Origin: Burkholderia aenigmatica
GTDB taxonomy: Bacteria > Pseudomonadota > Gammaproteobacteria > Burkholderiales > Burkholderiaceae
NCBI RefSeq assembly: GCF_902499175.1
Contig: NZ_CABVQC010000002.1
Span: 186,001-250,000, forward strand
Length of the DNA: 64,000 nt
Direction of reading: 5' to 3'
Part shown: positions 47,335 through 57,389 of the stretch, in pieces
How the letters are laid out: each line of letters opens with the position of its first letter
How positions within the stretch are numbered: the first letter of the stretch is position 1
The notes under the pieces: generated by a model
Database searches by the model: none
Told to the model about the DNA's origin: nothing
Seen by the model: the letters and a program-made list of their open reading frames with translations, nothing else
Program-made: the position numbers and the translations under genes

Positions 47335-48672
47335 TCAGCTCTTGTCCGCGTACGGATTGTTCGACGAACGGAACTCTATGCGCAATGGAGTCCCTGTCAG
47401 TGAGAAAGTTTCGCGGAACCGGTTTTCCAGGTAACGCTTGTACGTTTCCGTCACGGCGTCGAGCGCGTTACCGTGGATCACGATGATCGGCGGATTCTGG
47501 CCGCCCTGGTGCGCGTAGCGCAGCTTCGGACGCACCGGGCCGCGACGGCGCGGCTGCTGGAACTCGACCGCCTCGATCAGCGCGCGCGTGAGCTTCGGCG
47601 TCGGCAGCTTCGCCATCGCCGCCGCGTACGCGTCGTCGACCGAGCGCATCAGCGTGCCGATACCCGTCTTCTTCGTGGCCGAAATGAAGTGCGATTTCGC
47701 GAAGTCGAGGAATTTCAGCTTGCGGGTCAAATCCGCTTTCGCGCGTTCGCGCGCATGCTCGTCGAGCCCGTCCCACTTGTTGACGCCGATCACGAGCGCG
47801 CGGCCCTGTTCGACGACGAAGCCGGCGATGTGCGCGTCCTGGTCGGAAATGTCCTGCTGCGCATCCAGCAGAAGAATGACGACGTTCGCGTCGGAGATCG
47901 ACTGCAGCGTCTTCACGACCGAGAATTTCTCGATCGCCTCGAACACCTTGCCGCGGCGGCGCAAGCCGGCCGTATCGATCAGCGTGTATTTCTTGCCGTT
48001 ACGTTCGAAGTCGACGTAGATCGAATCGCGCGTCGTGCCCGGCATGTCGAACGCGATCACGCGATCCTCGCCGATCAGCGCGTTCACGAGCGTCGACTTG
48101 CCGACGTTCGGGCGGCCGACGATCGCGATCTTGATGCCGCGCGACGGGTCGTTCTCGTCCTCTTCCTCCGGACGGTCCACATACGCGACATCCAGCGCCT
48201 CGTTGATCATGTCGGTGACGCCGTCGCCATGCGCAGCCGAGATCGCACGCGGATCGCCGAGCCCGAGCTCGTAGAAGTCCGTCGCGACCGCCGTGTACTT
48301 CATCCCCTCGGCCTTGTTGACGACGAGGAAGATCGGCCGGCCGGTCTTGCGCAGGTAGTCGGCGATCGACTTGTCCTGCGGCGCGAGCCCGTTGCGGCCG
48401 TCGACGATGAACACGACGACGTCGGCTTCCTCGACGGCCTGCCGCGTCTGGCGCGCCATCTCGTGCAGGATGCCGTCCTTCGCGACGGGCTCGAAGCCGC
48501 CCGTATCGACGACCAGGTACGGCCGCTCGCCGACGCGCCCTTCGCCGTAATGGCGATCGCGCGTCAGGCCCGGCAAGTCGGCGACCAGCGCATCACGCGA
48601 GCGCGTGAGCCGGTTGAACAGCGTGGATTTCCCCACATTGGGGCGCCCAACGAGGGCAATGACCGGTTTCAT
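47335..48672 (-). CDS. der: Ribosome biogenesis GTPase Der
   Basis: This 445-residue protein has two tandem G domains, each opening with [10 protein letters not shown] (first near residue 8, second near 185), and a C-terminal KH-like domain. Der (EngA) acts in 50S assembly. It follows bamB and precedes hfq on the same strand. Confidence 0.96.
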   Translation of the reverse strand: MKPVIALVGRPNVGKSTLFNRLTRSRDALVADLPGLTRDRHYGEGRVGERPYLVVDTGGFEPVAKDGILHEMARQTRQAVEEADVVVFIVDGRNGLAPQDKSIADYLRKTGRPIFLVVNKAEGMKYTAVATDFYELGLGDPRAISAAHGDGVTDMINEALDVAYVDRPEEEDENDPSRGIKIAIVGRPNVGKSTLVNALIGEDRVIAFDMPGTTRDSIYVDFERNGKKYTLIDTAGLRRRGKVFEAIEKFSVVKTLQSISDANVVILLLDAQQDISDQDAHIAGFVVEQGRALVIGVNKWDGLDEHARERAKADLTRKLKFLDFAKSHFISATKKTGIGTLMRSVDDAYAAAMAKLPTPKLTRALIEAVEFQQPRRRGPVRPKLRYAHQGGQNPPIIVIHGNALDAVTETYKRYLENRFRETFSLTGTPLRIEFRSSNNPYADKS

Positions 48673-48859
48673 CTGTGTTTTCTACGGTGAAGCGCAGCAG
48701 CGGGAGGCCCGCTGCTGCGGGCGGCTGCGCTGAATGAAAATATCACGAATTCGCGCCGCGCCGGATGCGCGCGCCTGGCGCGCGTTGCGCGCCGTCGTCT
48801 TTCGTCTCGAACTGCCTTTCAAATACCGAGCGGCCGGGAGCACCGGCCGCCTTCAAATC

Positions 48860-48906
48860 GCGCGGCCGCGGTGCGCGGGACAAAGCCCGTCACACCACGG
48901 CCGCGC
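48860..48906 (-). terminator. Stable hairpin just after bamB
   Basis: A 14-bp stem (48860-48873 with 48893-48906) needs only one G-U pair on the minus-strand RNA and has a 19-nt loop. A second hairpin (48830-48837 with 48843-48850) follows in the 248-bp gap before der. No T run follows either, so they could weaken rather than stop transcription into der. Confidence 0.45.
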
Positions 48907-48920
48907 ATGTTTCCTGCGCG

Positions 48921-50066
48921 TCAGCGCGGACGGAATCCGTACAGGCCGCCGTCCTTCGTTTGCACGACGAGCGTATTGCCCGCGAGGACCGGCGCCGCCG
49001 TAATCGCGCTGCCGTCGGTCTTCATCCGCGCGATGAAGCTACCGTCTTCGCGCGACAGGAAGTGCACGAAGCCCTTGTAATCGCCCATCACGACCGCGTG
49101 CCCGAGCAGATACGGCACGCCGACGTCACGGCTCTTCAGCTTGTCGTTGCGCCACAGCTCGTTGCCCGAAGCGGCGTCGTACGCCGTCACGACCGACCAG
49201 TCGTCGCCGCCGGCGACCACCGAATCATCCTGCGCGAGACCGCTGCGGCTCGAGAACGCCTTTTCCCACAGCGGGCGGCCCGAGTTTGCATCGAAGCAGC
49301 CGAGCTGCCCCTGGAACGTCACCGCGCAGGCTTCCGCGCCCACGAGCGTCGGCGGACCGCTGACGTCGTTGATGCGTTCGACCTCGGTCACGCCCTTCGG
49401 AAACGACACCGGCGTCTGCCAGAACGGCTCACCCGTCTGCAGGTTGATTGCGACCAGCCCGCCGCCCGGGAAGCCCGCCAGCACCGCCGCGTCACCCGCG
49501 AACGTCATGCCGGCCGACACGCGCAGGTTCAGCGGCACCGCGCGGTTGCGGTAGTTCCACTTCTGCTCGCCCGTCTGCGCGTTGAACGCGATCACCTGGC
49601 CATCGATCGTGCGGATGACTACAAGGCCGTTGCCGACGAGCGGCGGCGAGAAGATCTCGCCCTGCACGCTGGTCTTCCACAGTTGCTTGCCGTCCGGGCC
49701 CAGCACGAACACGCCACCCTTCAGCGCGCCGACCGCGGTCAGGTTGCCGTCGCTGCCGACACCGGCCGACAGGTCGGAACCGACCTTCGCGCGCCAGAGC
49801 GTCTGGCCCGTCTTCGCGTCGATCTTCTCGACCGAACCGTTTTCGCCCGCCGCATAGACGGCGTCGCCAACGGCCACCGGCGAGAACAGGTAGCGCCCGC
49901 CCTTGCCGACGCCCGCCTTCCAGACCTGTTGCACGTCCATCTGGGGCTTGAACTCGGTGAGCGGCGTCGGCACGCGGCGCGCATCCTTCGTCGACGAGCA
50001 GGCCGCCAATGCGAGGACAGCCGCCGCGCAGGCAACGGGCACAGCGTAACGTTTCAGCAAATTCAT
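48921..50066 (-). CDS. bamB: Outer membrane assembly lipoprotein BamB
   Basis: This 381-residue lipoprotein has Cys23 in the lipobox LAAC and an eight-bladed beta-propeller with PQQ-like repeats (QTGEQKWNYRN, DAASGNELWRNDK, SREDGSFIARMK). It is a subunit of the BAM complex. It sits between yfgM and der, its usual place. Confidence 0.95.
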   Translation of the reverse strand: MNLLKRYAVPVACAAAVLALAACSSTKDARRVPTPLTEFKPQMDVQQVWKAGVGKGGRYLFSPVAVGDAVYAAGENGSVEKIDAKTGQTLWRAKVGSDLSAGVGSDGNLTAVGALKGGVFVLGPDGKQLWKTSVQGEIFSPPLVGNGLVVIRTIDGQVIAFNAQTGEQKWNYRNRAVPLNLRVSAGMTFAGDAAVLAGFPGGGLVAINLQTGEPFWQTPVSFPKGVTEVERINDVSGPPTLVGAEACAVTFQGQLGCFDANSGRPLWEKAFSSRSGLAQDDSVVAGGDDWSVVTAYDAASGNELWRNDKLKSRDVGVPYLLGHAVVMGDYKGFVHFLSREDGSFIARMKTDGSAITAAPVLAGNTLVVQTKDGGLYGFRPR

Positions 50067-50107
50067 CGGTTAGCGAAGCAGAGTTAAGAGGTTGAGGGGA
50101 CCAGGGT

Positions 50108-50737
50108 TCAGCCGCCGAGCGCGTCCAGCTTGAACTGAACGAGCTGGCGCGCAGACTGGTCGTCCTTCGACAGGCCGTCGAGCGCAAGCTTGTAAGCCGC
50201 GCGCGCATCGTCGGTCTTGCCTTGCGCAGCAAGCAGATCGCCACGGCGATCGGCCACGAGGCCCTTGAATGCATCGACCGGCGTACCCGACAGCAGCGCG
50301 AGGCCCGCGTCGTACGCCTTCTCGTCGAGCAGCAGCGCCGCGAGACGCAGCTTCGCGATCTGCTTGTACTCGTCATCCTTGGCGTGATCGACGGCCCATT
50401 GCAACTGCGCCTTCGCACCTGCCGCGTCGCCGGCCGCGTACAGCGTCTTCGCAGCGGAGAGCGCCGTCATCTGCGCATACGGCGTGCTGCCGAACTTGTC
50501 TTCCATGTCGGCGGCCGCGCGGGCCATCGTCGCCTTGTCGTTCGCGGCGGCGGCCTTCTGGACCTGCTCGTACAGCCCGGACGCCTCGGCAGCCTGACGG
50601 CGCTGCCAGTAGTTCCAGCCGTTGAAACCGGCCGCGACGACGAGCGCCGCGAGCACGATCCACGTGGTGAGGTTACCCCAGCGGGCCCACCACGCCTTGA
50701 GACTTTCAATCGATTCTTGTTCGTCGTGATAACTCAT
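50108..50737 (-). CDS. yfgM: YfgM family TPR-like membrane-anchored protein
   Basis: The product has 209 residues: one membrane segment (about 23-43) and a periplasmic TPR-like domain. YfgM interacts with PpiD and the Sec translocon in E. coli. The hisS-yfgM-bamB-der order supports the call. Confidence 0.9.
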   Translation of the reverse strand: MSYHDEQESIESLKAWWARWGNLTTWIVLAALVVAAGFNGWNYWQRRQAAEASGLYEQVQKAAAANDKATMARAAADMEDKFGSTPYAQMTALSAAKTLYAAGDAAGAKAQLQWAVDHAKDDEYKQIAKLRLAALLLDEKAYDAGLALLSGTPVDAFKGLVADRRGDLLAAQGKTDDARAAYKLALDGLSKDDQSARQLVQFKLDALGG

Positions 50738-50792
50738 CGGCGAGCGATTCCTTCCTGTTCAGGCCTTTCTTGTCGAGCGGATGCCAGCGCGA

Positions 50793-52133
50793 TCAGTCGT
50801 CGCCGTCTTCGGCGGATGCAACCATCGCATTGATTAGGAATTCGGTCAAGCCTTCGACCGGTACGGTCTGCTGAACGTTCTTTTCCCCATCTCCGCCCGC
50901 ACCGCGCAGCGCTTTCACGCCCACCGTCCCGTTCGCAACCTCTTCTTCGCCGAAGATCACCGCGAACGCGGCACCGCTTGCGTCGGCTCGCTTCATTTGC
51001 GACTTGAAGCTGGCCGGCGCACCGTCGGCGCTGCAGTGGAAGATCACGTCGAGGCCCGTATCGCGCAGGCGCTCGGCCGCGATGAACGCCTGTTCACGTG
51101 CGGTCTCGCCCTGGTGCACGACGTACACGTCGACACCTTCCTGCTCGGGCGCAAGATCCTCTTCCTTCAGCAGTTCGAGGATCCGCTCGATACCCATCGC
51201 CCAGCCGCACGCGGCGGTCGGCTTGCCGCCGAGCTGCTCGATCAGCGGATCGTAGCGACCACCGGCCGCAACCGTGCCCTGCGCGCCGAGCTTGTCGGTG
51301 ACCCACTCGAACACGGTCAGGTTGTAGTAGTCCAGACCACGCACGAGACGCGGATTGATCTTGAACGGGATGTTGTTCGCGAGCAGCAGGCGCTGCAGCC
51401 CTTCGAAGTGCGTGCGCGATTCGTCGCCGAGGAAGTCGATCAGCTTCGGCGCGTTCTGCGCGATTTCCTGCAGCGCGGGGTTCTTCGTATCGAGCACGCG
51501 CAGCGGGTTCGTATACAGGCGACGCTTCGCATCCTCGTCGAGCACGTCGGCGAACTGCTCGAGGTACTTGATCAGTTCGACGCGGTGCGCGGCACGCTCT
51601 TCGGCGAGGCCGAGCGAGTTGATCTCGAGCTTGATGCCGGTCAGGCCGAGGTCGTCCCACAGGCGCTGGCACATCATGATGATCTCGGCATCCGCATCGG
51701 GACCCGCAAAGCCGAGCGCCTCGACGCCGACCTGGTGGAACTGGCGATAGCGGCCGCGCTGCGGACGCTCGTGACGGAACATCGGGCCGATGTACCACAG
51801 GCGCTTCGGGCCGTCGTACAGCATGTTGTGCTCGATCGACGCGCGCACGACCGCCGCGGTGTTTTCCGGGCGCATCGTCAGGTTCTCGCCGTTCAGCGCG
51901 TCGGTGAAGCTGTACATCTCCTTCTCGACGATGTCGGTGACCTCACCGATGCCGCGCGTGAAGAGCTGCGTGTGCTCGACGATCGGCGTGCGGATGTTCT
52001 GGTAACCGTATGCGCGCAGCAGCGATTTCACGGTGGCTTCGAAGAACTCCCAAAGGCCGGCATCCTGCGGGAGGATGTCGTTCATGCCCTTGACGCCGGT
52101 GAGCTTCTCGATCTTGCGTTTTTGTTCAGTCAT
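50793..52133 (-). CDS. hisS: Histidyl-tRNA synthetase
   Basis: This 446-residue class II synthetase attaches histidine to tRNA-His. Motif 2 is near [18 protein letters not shown], the histidine-A signature is near [14 protein letters not shown], and motif 3 is near GWAMGIERI. It lies 16 nt after ispG. Confidence 0.96.
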   Translation of the reverse strand: MTEQKRKIEKLTGVKGMNDILPQDAGLWEFFEATVKSLLRAYGYQNIRTPIVEHTQLFTRGIGEVTDIVEKEMYSFTDALNGENLTMRPENTAAVVRASIEHNMLYDGPKRLWYIGPMFRHERPQRGRYRQFHQVGVEALGFAGPDADAEIIMMCQRLWDDLGLTGIKLEINSLGLAEERAAHRVELIKYLEQFADVLDEDAKRRLYTNPLRVLDTKNPALQEIAQNAPKLIDFLGDESRTHFEGLQRLLLANNIPFKINPRLVRGLDYYNLTVFEWVTDKLGAQGTVAAGGRYDPLIEQLGGKPTAACGWAMGIERILELLKEEDLAPEQEGVDVYVVHQGETAREQAFIAAERLRDTGLDVIFHCSADGAPASFKSQMKRADASGAAFAVIFGEEEVANGTVGVKALRGAGGDGEKNVQQTVPVEGLTEFLINAMVASAEDGDD

Positions 52134-52149
52134 CGTGTGTGTGGACGAA

Positions 52150-53454
52150 TTAGTTCGTGGCCTCAGCGCGGCCGTAATTGCGTGCGACGTAGTCGCTGAC
52201 GATCTGCTGGAATTCCTCGGCGATCCGCTCGCCGCGCAGCGTCTTGACCTTCTCGCCGTCGATGAAGACGGGTGCGGCCGGGTTTTCGCCCGAACCCGGC
52301 AGGCTGATGCCGATGTTCGCGTGCTTCGATTCGCCCGGGCCGTTGACGATGCAGCCCATCACCGCGACGTTCATTTTCTCGACGCCCGGATATTCCTTGC
52401 GCCAGACCGGCATCTGCTCGCGCAGGTAGGTCTGGATCTGCATCGCGAGTTCCTGGAACAACGTGCTCGTCGTGCGGCCGCAGCCCGGGCACGCGATGAC
52501 CATCGGCGCAAACGAGCGCAGGCCCATCGTCTGCAGGATTTCCTGGCCGACGATCACTTCGCCCGTGCGCGGCGCGCCCGGTTCCGGCGTCAGCGAGATG
52601 CGGATCGTGTCGCCGATCCCTTCCTGCAGCAGCACGCCGAGCGCGGCCGTCGACGCGACGATGCCCTTCGAGCCCATGCCCGCCTCGGTCAGCCCGAGGT
52701 GCAGCGCGAAGCCGCAGCGGCGGCCGAGCTCGCGGTACACGGCGATCAGGTCCTGCACGCCGCTGACCTTGCACGACAGCACGATGCGGTCGCGGCCGAG
52801 GCCCAGTTCGACCGCACGTTCGGCCGAGCCGATCGCCGACTGGATCAGCGCCTCGTACATCACGCTCTGCGCATCCCACGGCTGCGCACGCGCGCCGTTC
52901 TCGTCCATCATGCGCGCGAGCAGGTCCTGGTCGAGGCTGCCCCAGTTCACGCCGATCCGCACCGCCTTGTCGTACTTGGCGGCCGCTTCGATCATCAGCG
53001 CGAACTGCGTGTCGCGCTTCGCGCCCTGGCCGACGTTGCCCGGGTTGATCCGGTACTTCGACAGCGACTCCGCGCAGCCCGGGTAGTCGCGCAGCAGCAG
53101 GTGGCCGTTGTAGTGGAAATCGCCGACGAGCGGCACCGTCACGCCCATCCGGTCGAGCTGCTCGCGGATCGCCGGCACGGCGGCCGCGGCCTCGGGCGTG
53201 TTGACCGTGATGCGCACCAGTTCGGAGCCCGCATTCGCGAGATCCTTGATCTGGATTGCCGTGCCGATCGCGTCGGCCGTGTCGGTATTCGTCATCGACT
53301 GCACGCGCACCGGCGCGTCGCCGCCGATCGTCACGAGCTGCCCGCCCCAACGGACATCCACCGCATGCGATACGCGGCGCGGCTGATGCCCGCCGAACAC
53401 CGGCTCGGTTGAACAAATCTGACTGCTGCGTGGGGATTGAGCTTCGGATTGCAT
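52150..53454 (-). CDS. ispG: 4-hydroxy-3-methylbut-2-enyl-diphosphate synthase IspG
   Basis: This 434-residue iron-sulfur enzyme of the MEP isoprenoid pathway has a TIM-barrel N-terminal part ([14 protein letters not shown]) and a C-terminal cluster domain (CPGCGRTT, then [18 protein letters not shown]). It is longer than the E. coli protein, as in other beta-proteobacteria. ATG 53454 was preferred to the Met at 53466 4 codons upstream; either is possible. An intrinsic terminator lies in the gap before this gene, so it probably has its own promoter. Confidence 0.94.
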   Translation of the reverse strand: MQSEAQSPRSSQICSTEPVFGGHQPRRVSHAVDVRWGGQLVTIGGDAPVRVQSMTNTDTADAIGTAIQIKDLANAGSELVRITVNTPEAAAAVPAIREQLDRMGVTVPLVGDFHYNGHLLLRDYPGCAESLSKYRINPGNVGQGAKRDTQFALMIEAAAKYDKAVRIGVNWGSLDQDLLARMMDENGARAQPWDAQSVMYEALIQSAIGSAERAVELGLGRDRIVLSCKVSGVQDLIAVYRELGRRCGFALHLGLTEAGMGSKGIVASTAALGVLLQEGIGDTIRISLTPEPGAPRTGEVIVGQEILQTMGLRSFAPMVIACPGCGRTTSTLFQELAMQIQTYLREQMPVWRKEYPGVEKMNVAVMGCIVNGPGESKHANIGISLPGSGENPAAPVFIDGEKVKTLRGERIAEEFQQIVSDYVARNYGRAEATN

Positions 53455-53475
53455 CGATAGATCCATTTACGCGGA

Positions 53476-53562
53476 ATGCGCCGCGGCGCGGCGCATGAAT
53501 TGAAAAAGCGCCGTGCCATCACGGCCTGCCGATATCGACGACAGGCCTTCGCCACGGCGCTT
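53476..53562 (-). terminator. Intrinsic terminator and second hairpin between rodZ and ispG
   Basis: On the minus strand a 10-bp outer stem (53553-53562 with 53506-53515) encloses a 6-bp inner stem (53542-53547 with 53523-53528) and is followed at once by a T run. It starts 5 bp after the rodZ stop. A further 7-bp hairpin (53476-53482 with 53490-53496) lies between it and the ispG ATG. This should reduce or stop read-through from rodZ. Confidence 0.85.
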
Positions 53563-53566
53563 GACG

Positions 53567-54592
53567 TCAGGGCAACGTGAACCGCGCCACATTACCCCGC
53601 GCTGCCGAATATTTTGCCGGATCGACAGGTTTTCCGTCGAACGCAACCGTATCGAGGCCTGCCTTGTTGCCGATCGTGACCTTGAACGGCCCGTCGCCAG
53701 CGACCTGCTTCGCCTCGCCGCCGTGCACCAGCCCGGAGAACAGCTCCTTGCCGCTCTTGTCGCGCACGCTGAACCAGCTGTCCTGCTTGACCTTCAGCTC
53801 GATCATCGACTGGCCGGCCGCCACCACGACACTCGCCGGCTGGGCCGGCGCGGCGGCGCTGGCCGCCGTCGTTGCCACGACGGGCTGCGATGCAGCCGCC
53901 GTCAAGACCGGCGCCACGGGCGCAGGTGCCGGAGCAGCCGACGCAACGACCGGCGCCGGGGCGGCAGAAGCAGCAGTCGGGGCCGGAACCTCATTCGCGA
54001 CCACGGCAGACGCACCGCTCGATGCCGCCTCTTCGACTGACGACGAGGATGCCCCCGGCACGCTCGCGGCCGACGCATGCTCCGCGTCGCCGCTCTTGAA
54101 GCGCGCAAGCAGGCTGGCCGAATCGCCGCCAGTGTGCCACATCAGTACCGCAACCACCGCGACGACGACGATCGCCGTGCCCCACAGCCACGGGTGATGC
54201 CGCGACGACCCGCCCAGCGGAATCGACACGCGACCGCGCGGCAGATCCGTCCCCGACGACGCGGGCATCGACAGGTCGACTTCCGGCACCCCGCGCTCAC
54301 GGCGCAACGCCTGCGCGAACGGTTCCGGATCGACGCCGAGCATCTTCGCGTAGCTGCGCACGACGCCGAGCGCAAACGTCACGCCGGGCAAATGGCTGAT
54401 GTCGCCGGCCTCGAGCGCCCGAAGCTTCGGCGGTGCGACCTTGAGTCGCGCCGACACGTCGTCGACGGTCCAACCCCTCGCCTCCCGAAGCTGCGCCAGC
54501 CGGCTGCCGACCGCCGCAAGCGATTCCAACCCTGCCGGTGCCGGCTTCGCGCCATTCGTCTCTGCGCCGTTAGACGGCTGCGGCTCACTCAT
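53567..54592 (-). CDS. rodZ: RodZ-like helix-turn-helix membrane protein (DUF4115)
   Basis: The product has 341 residues. The N-terminal helix-turn-helix domain (about 25-95) is followed by a membrane segment (about 134-152), an Ala/Pro-rich periplasmic linker and a C-terminal DUF4115 domain (from about 265, ELKVKQDSWFSVRDKSGKE). RodZ links MreB to the envelope and supports rod shape. It lies between rlmN and ispG. Confidence 0.87.
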   Translation of the reverse strand: MSEPQPSNGAETNGAKPAPAGLESLAAVGSRLAQLREARGWTVDDVSARLKVAPPKLRALEAGDISHLPGVTFALGVVRSYAKMLGVDPEPFAQALRRERGVPEVDLSMPASSGTDLPRGRVSIPLGGSSRHHPWLWGTAIVVVAVVAVLMWHTGGDSASLLARFKSGDAEHASAASVPGASSSSVEEAASSGASAVVANEVPAPTAASAAPAPVVASAAPAPAPVAPVLTAAASQPVVATTAASAAAPAQPASVVVAAGQSMIELKVKQDSWFSVRDKSGKELFSGLVHGGEAKQVAGDGPFKVTIGNKAGLDTVAFDGKPVDPAKYSAARGNVARFTLP

Positions 54593-54755
54593 CCTTGTCC
54601 TCGCGTCGATTCTTCTTCACTGGCGGCCGCCGCCGGTTCCTGCCGGCAGCACCCGCAACTGTCCATACCATGCGCGACGCCGAGGCGCCGCGACCGATCG
54701 CTATTCGCGTGTTGTACCGCCAAAAGGTCCTGGCATCCCCGGCCAGGCGTCCATG

Positions 54756-55895
54756 TCAAACCGACCGAACTTCGATGATTTTCCCTGCCACACCCGTTCG
54801 TTCCGCGAGGCGCGTGCGGTCCTTCACTGCGCCGGCCAGCTGGCCGCACGCTGCATCGATGTCGTCGCCGCGCGTCTTGCGCACGGTCGTGACGACACCC
54901 GCGTCGAGGAGAACCTGTGCAAAGCGCTTGATCTGCTCCGGCTTCGAGCGGATGAGGCCCGATTCCGGAAACGGATTGAACGGGATCAGATTGAACTTGC
55001 ACGGCACGTCGCGCGTGACGGCCAGCAGTTCGCGCGCATGCGCTTCGGTGTCGTTGACGCCGTCCAGCATGCAGTATTCGAAAGTAATGAAGTCGCGCGG
55101 TGCGACTTTCAGATAACGCTGGCAAGCGGCCATGAGCTCGCGCAGCGGATACTTCTTGTTGAGCGGCACCAGCTCGTCGCGCAGCGCATCGTTCGGCGCG
55201 TGCAGCGAAACGGCCAGCGCGACCGGCAGCTCGGCACCGAGACGATCCATCATCGGCACCACGCCGGACGTCGACAGCGTAACGCGGCGGCGCGACAGGC
55301 CGTACGCGTTGTCGTCGAGCATCAGCCGCATCGCCGGCACGACCGCGCTGTAATTCAGCAGCGGCTCGCCCATGCCCATCATCACCACGTTGGTGACGAC
55401 CCGTTCGGCCTTGCCGTTCGGGCCGGGCGCGCGACCCAGCGACGCTCGCAACGCAAATTCGGCCATCCGTAGCTGGCCGATGATTTCGGCTGTCGACAGG
55501 TTGCGGGAAAAGCCCTGCTTGCCCGTCGAACAGAAGCGGCAGTTGACCGCACACCCGGCCTGCGACGACACGCACAGCGTGCCGCGCGTCTCTTCCGGGA
55601 TGAACACGGTTTCGACCGCATTGCCGTTTCCGACGTCGATCAGCCACTTGCGCGTGCCGTCGGCGGAAACGTGATCGCTGGCGATCTCGGGCATGCCGAT
55701 CGACGCGCGGCCCTTGAGTTTTTCTCTCAAGGACTTCGCGAGGTCGGTCATGCCGTCGAAATCGCCAGCGTTGTACTGATGGATCCAGCGCTGCAACTGC
55801 TTGGCGCGGAACGGCTTCTCGCCGAGGCTGCCGCAGTACGCGACAAGACCCTCGGCATCGAAGTCGAGAAGATTGACGGAAGTTTCGCTCGTCAT
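54756..55895 (-). CDS. rlmN: Dual-specificity RNA methyltransferase RlmN
   Basis: This 379-residue radical-SAM enzyme methylates A2503 of 23S rRNA and A37 of some tRNAs. The cluster motif CAVNCRFC and the conserved GMGEPLLN are present, with the mechanistic Cys at the C-terminal end (DIDAACGQL). The 163-bp gap to rodZ holds no recognisable gene; in E. coli pilF lies here. Confidence 0.95.
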   Translation of the reverse strand: MTSETSVNLLDFDAEGLVAYCGSLGEKPFRAKQLQRWIHQYNAGDFDGMTDLAKSLREKLKGRASIGMPEIASDHVSADGTRKWLIDVGNGNAVETVFIPEETRGTLCVSSQAGCAVNCRFCSTGKQGFSRNLSTAEIIGQLRMAEFALRASLGRAPGPNGKAERVVTNVVMMGMGEPLLNYSAVVPAMRLMLDDNAYGLSRRRVTLSTSGVVPMMDRLGAELPVALAVSLHAPNDALRDELVPLNKKYPLRELMAACQRYLKVAPRDFITFEYCMLDGVNDTEAHARELLAVTRDVPCKFNLIPFNPFPESGLIRSKPEQIKRFAQVLLDAGVVTTVRKTRGDDIDAACGQLAGAVKDRTRLAERTGVAGKIIEVRSV

Positions 55896-55950
55896 GATGT
55901 GCTGCCTTGCCGCGTGCGCTGAATCCTGCCTACTTGCTGCCAGCCAGGGC

Positions 55951-56376
55951 TTAGCGCGAGTAAACGTTCATTTCCGGGAAGAAGAACGCGACTTCGACCG
56001 CTGCCGTTTCAGCAGCGTCCGAGCCGTGAACGGCGTTCGCGTCGATGCTGTCGGCGAAGTCGGCGCGGATCGTGCCCTTTTCTGCCTTCTTCGGATCCGT
56101 CGCGCCCATCAGGTCGCGGTTCTTCAGGATCGCGCCTTCACCTTCCAGAACCTGGATCATCACCGGGCCCGAGATCATGAAATCGACGAGGTCCTTGAAG
56201 AACGGACGCGCTGCGTGAACCGCGTAGAACTTCTCTGCGTCAGCACGCGACAGGTGTGCCATGCGCGATGCGACGATCTTCAGGCCGGCGCCTTCGAAAC
56301 GGCTGTAGATCTGACCGATCACGTTCTTTGCCACCGCATCCGGCTTGATGATCGACAGGGTGCGCTCGATTGCCAT
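55951..56376 (-). CDS. ndk: Nucleoside diphosphate kinase
   Basis: This 141-residue enzyme balances NTP and dNTP pools. It opens [20 protein letters not shown]; the catalytic histidine lies in the [10 protein letters not shown] segment. It heads the ndk-rlmN-rodZ run and is divergent from the BI-1 family gene. Confidence 0.96.
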
Positions 56377-56422
56377 AAAAACTCCAAAAAATTAAGAAGT
56401 TACAGGTTCAAATGAATCCGCT

Positions 56423-56428
56423 ATTGTA
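56423..56428 (-). promoter_or_regulatory. Candidate -10 element for ndk
   Basis: TACAAT on the minus strand lies 47 bp before the ndk ATG. The hexamer 17 bp upstream is a poor -35 match. The call rests mostly on position in the divergent gap. Confidence 0.35.
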
Positions 56429-56625
56429 GCACGATCCCGTGTATCATTGCGATTGAACCCTTACACGCATGAAAGGTTCAGAATCCATATGTTTTGTGCC
56501 GCCCGGCCATTGAAACCTCCCGGCACGGAACGTATCTTAGCCATAGCTGCTCCGGTTTGCTGCGCCGCACACCGCGCGCGCCGAACCGGCCCCGGACGCC
56601 CATGCGTTCAATGTTAGGAGAAACC

Positions 56626-57324
56626 ATGAACGACTATCCGTACAATTTCGGCCGCGGCGGTTCCGTCAGCACCGCCGAGGTTCGCAACCGCGTGCTGCGG
56701 AACACGTACTGGCTGCTCGCGCTGTCGATGGTGCCGACCGTGCTGGGCGCCTGGGTCGGCGTCGCGACGGGCTTCTCGCTGTTCGCGGCCACGAGCCCGA
56801 TGATGAGCCTGCTCGCGTTCTTCGCGATCGCGTTCGGCTTCATGTTCGCGATCGAGCGGACGAAAAACAGCGCGGCCGGCGTGTTCGTGCTGCTCGGCTT
56901 CACGTTCTTCATGGGCCTGATGCTGTCGCGGCTGCTGAGCTTCATCCTCGGCTTCTCGAACGGCCCGTCGCTGATCATGCTCGCGTTCGGCGGCACCGGC
57001 ATCATCTTCGCCGCGATGGCGACGATCGCCACCGTCAGCAAGCGCGACTTCTCGGGGCTCGGCAAGTGGCTGTTCATGGGCGTGATCGTGATCCTGCTCG
57101 CCTCGGTCGCGAACATCTTCCTGCAACTCCCGGCGCTGATGCTCACCGTGTCGGTACTCGCGATCGCGATCTTCTCCGCGTACATGCTGTTCGACGTCCA
57201 GCGCGTCGTGAACGGCGGCGAGACGAACTACATCTCGGCCACGCTCGCGATCTACCTCGACCTGTACAACGTGTTCACGAACCTGCTCGCGCTGCTCGGC
57301 ATCTTCGGCGGCAACCGCAACTGA
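56626..57324 (+). CDS. Bax inhibitor-1/YccA family membrane protein
   Basis: This 232-residue protein has seven hydrophobic segments and ends in the BI-1 pattern FDVQRVVNGGETNYISATLA then IYLDLYNVFTNLLALLG. E. coli YccA modulates FtsH. TAGGAG lies 8 nt before ATG 56626; the upstream frame is unconserved. Confidence 0.93.
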   Translation: MNDYPYNFGRGGSVSTAEVRNRVLRNTYWLLALSMVPTVLGAWVGVATGFSLFAATSPMMSLLAFFAIAFGFMFAIERTKNSAAGVFVLLGFTFFMGLMLSRLLSFILGFSNGPSLIMLAFGGTGIIFAAMATIATVSKRDFSGLGKWLFMGVIVILLASVANIFLQLPALMLTVSVLAIAIFSAYMLFDVQRVVNGGETNYISATLAIYLDLYNVFTNLLALLGIFGGNRN

Positions 57325-57342
57325 CGTTCGCCACGCAACATG

Positions 57343-57370
57343 AAAAAACCGGCCCGCGGGCCGGTTTTTT
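57343..57370. terminator. Bidirectional terminator between the BI-1 family gene and rlmD
   Basis: A 13-bp stem (57343-57355 with 57358-57370) with a 2-nt loop has six A on one side and seven T on the other, serving both convergent genes. Confidence 0.94.
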
Positions 57371-57389
57371 TACGTCTACCGCCCGGCGT

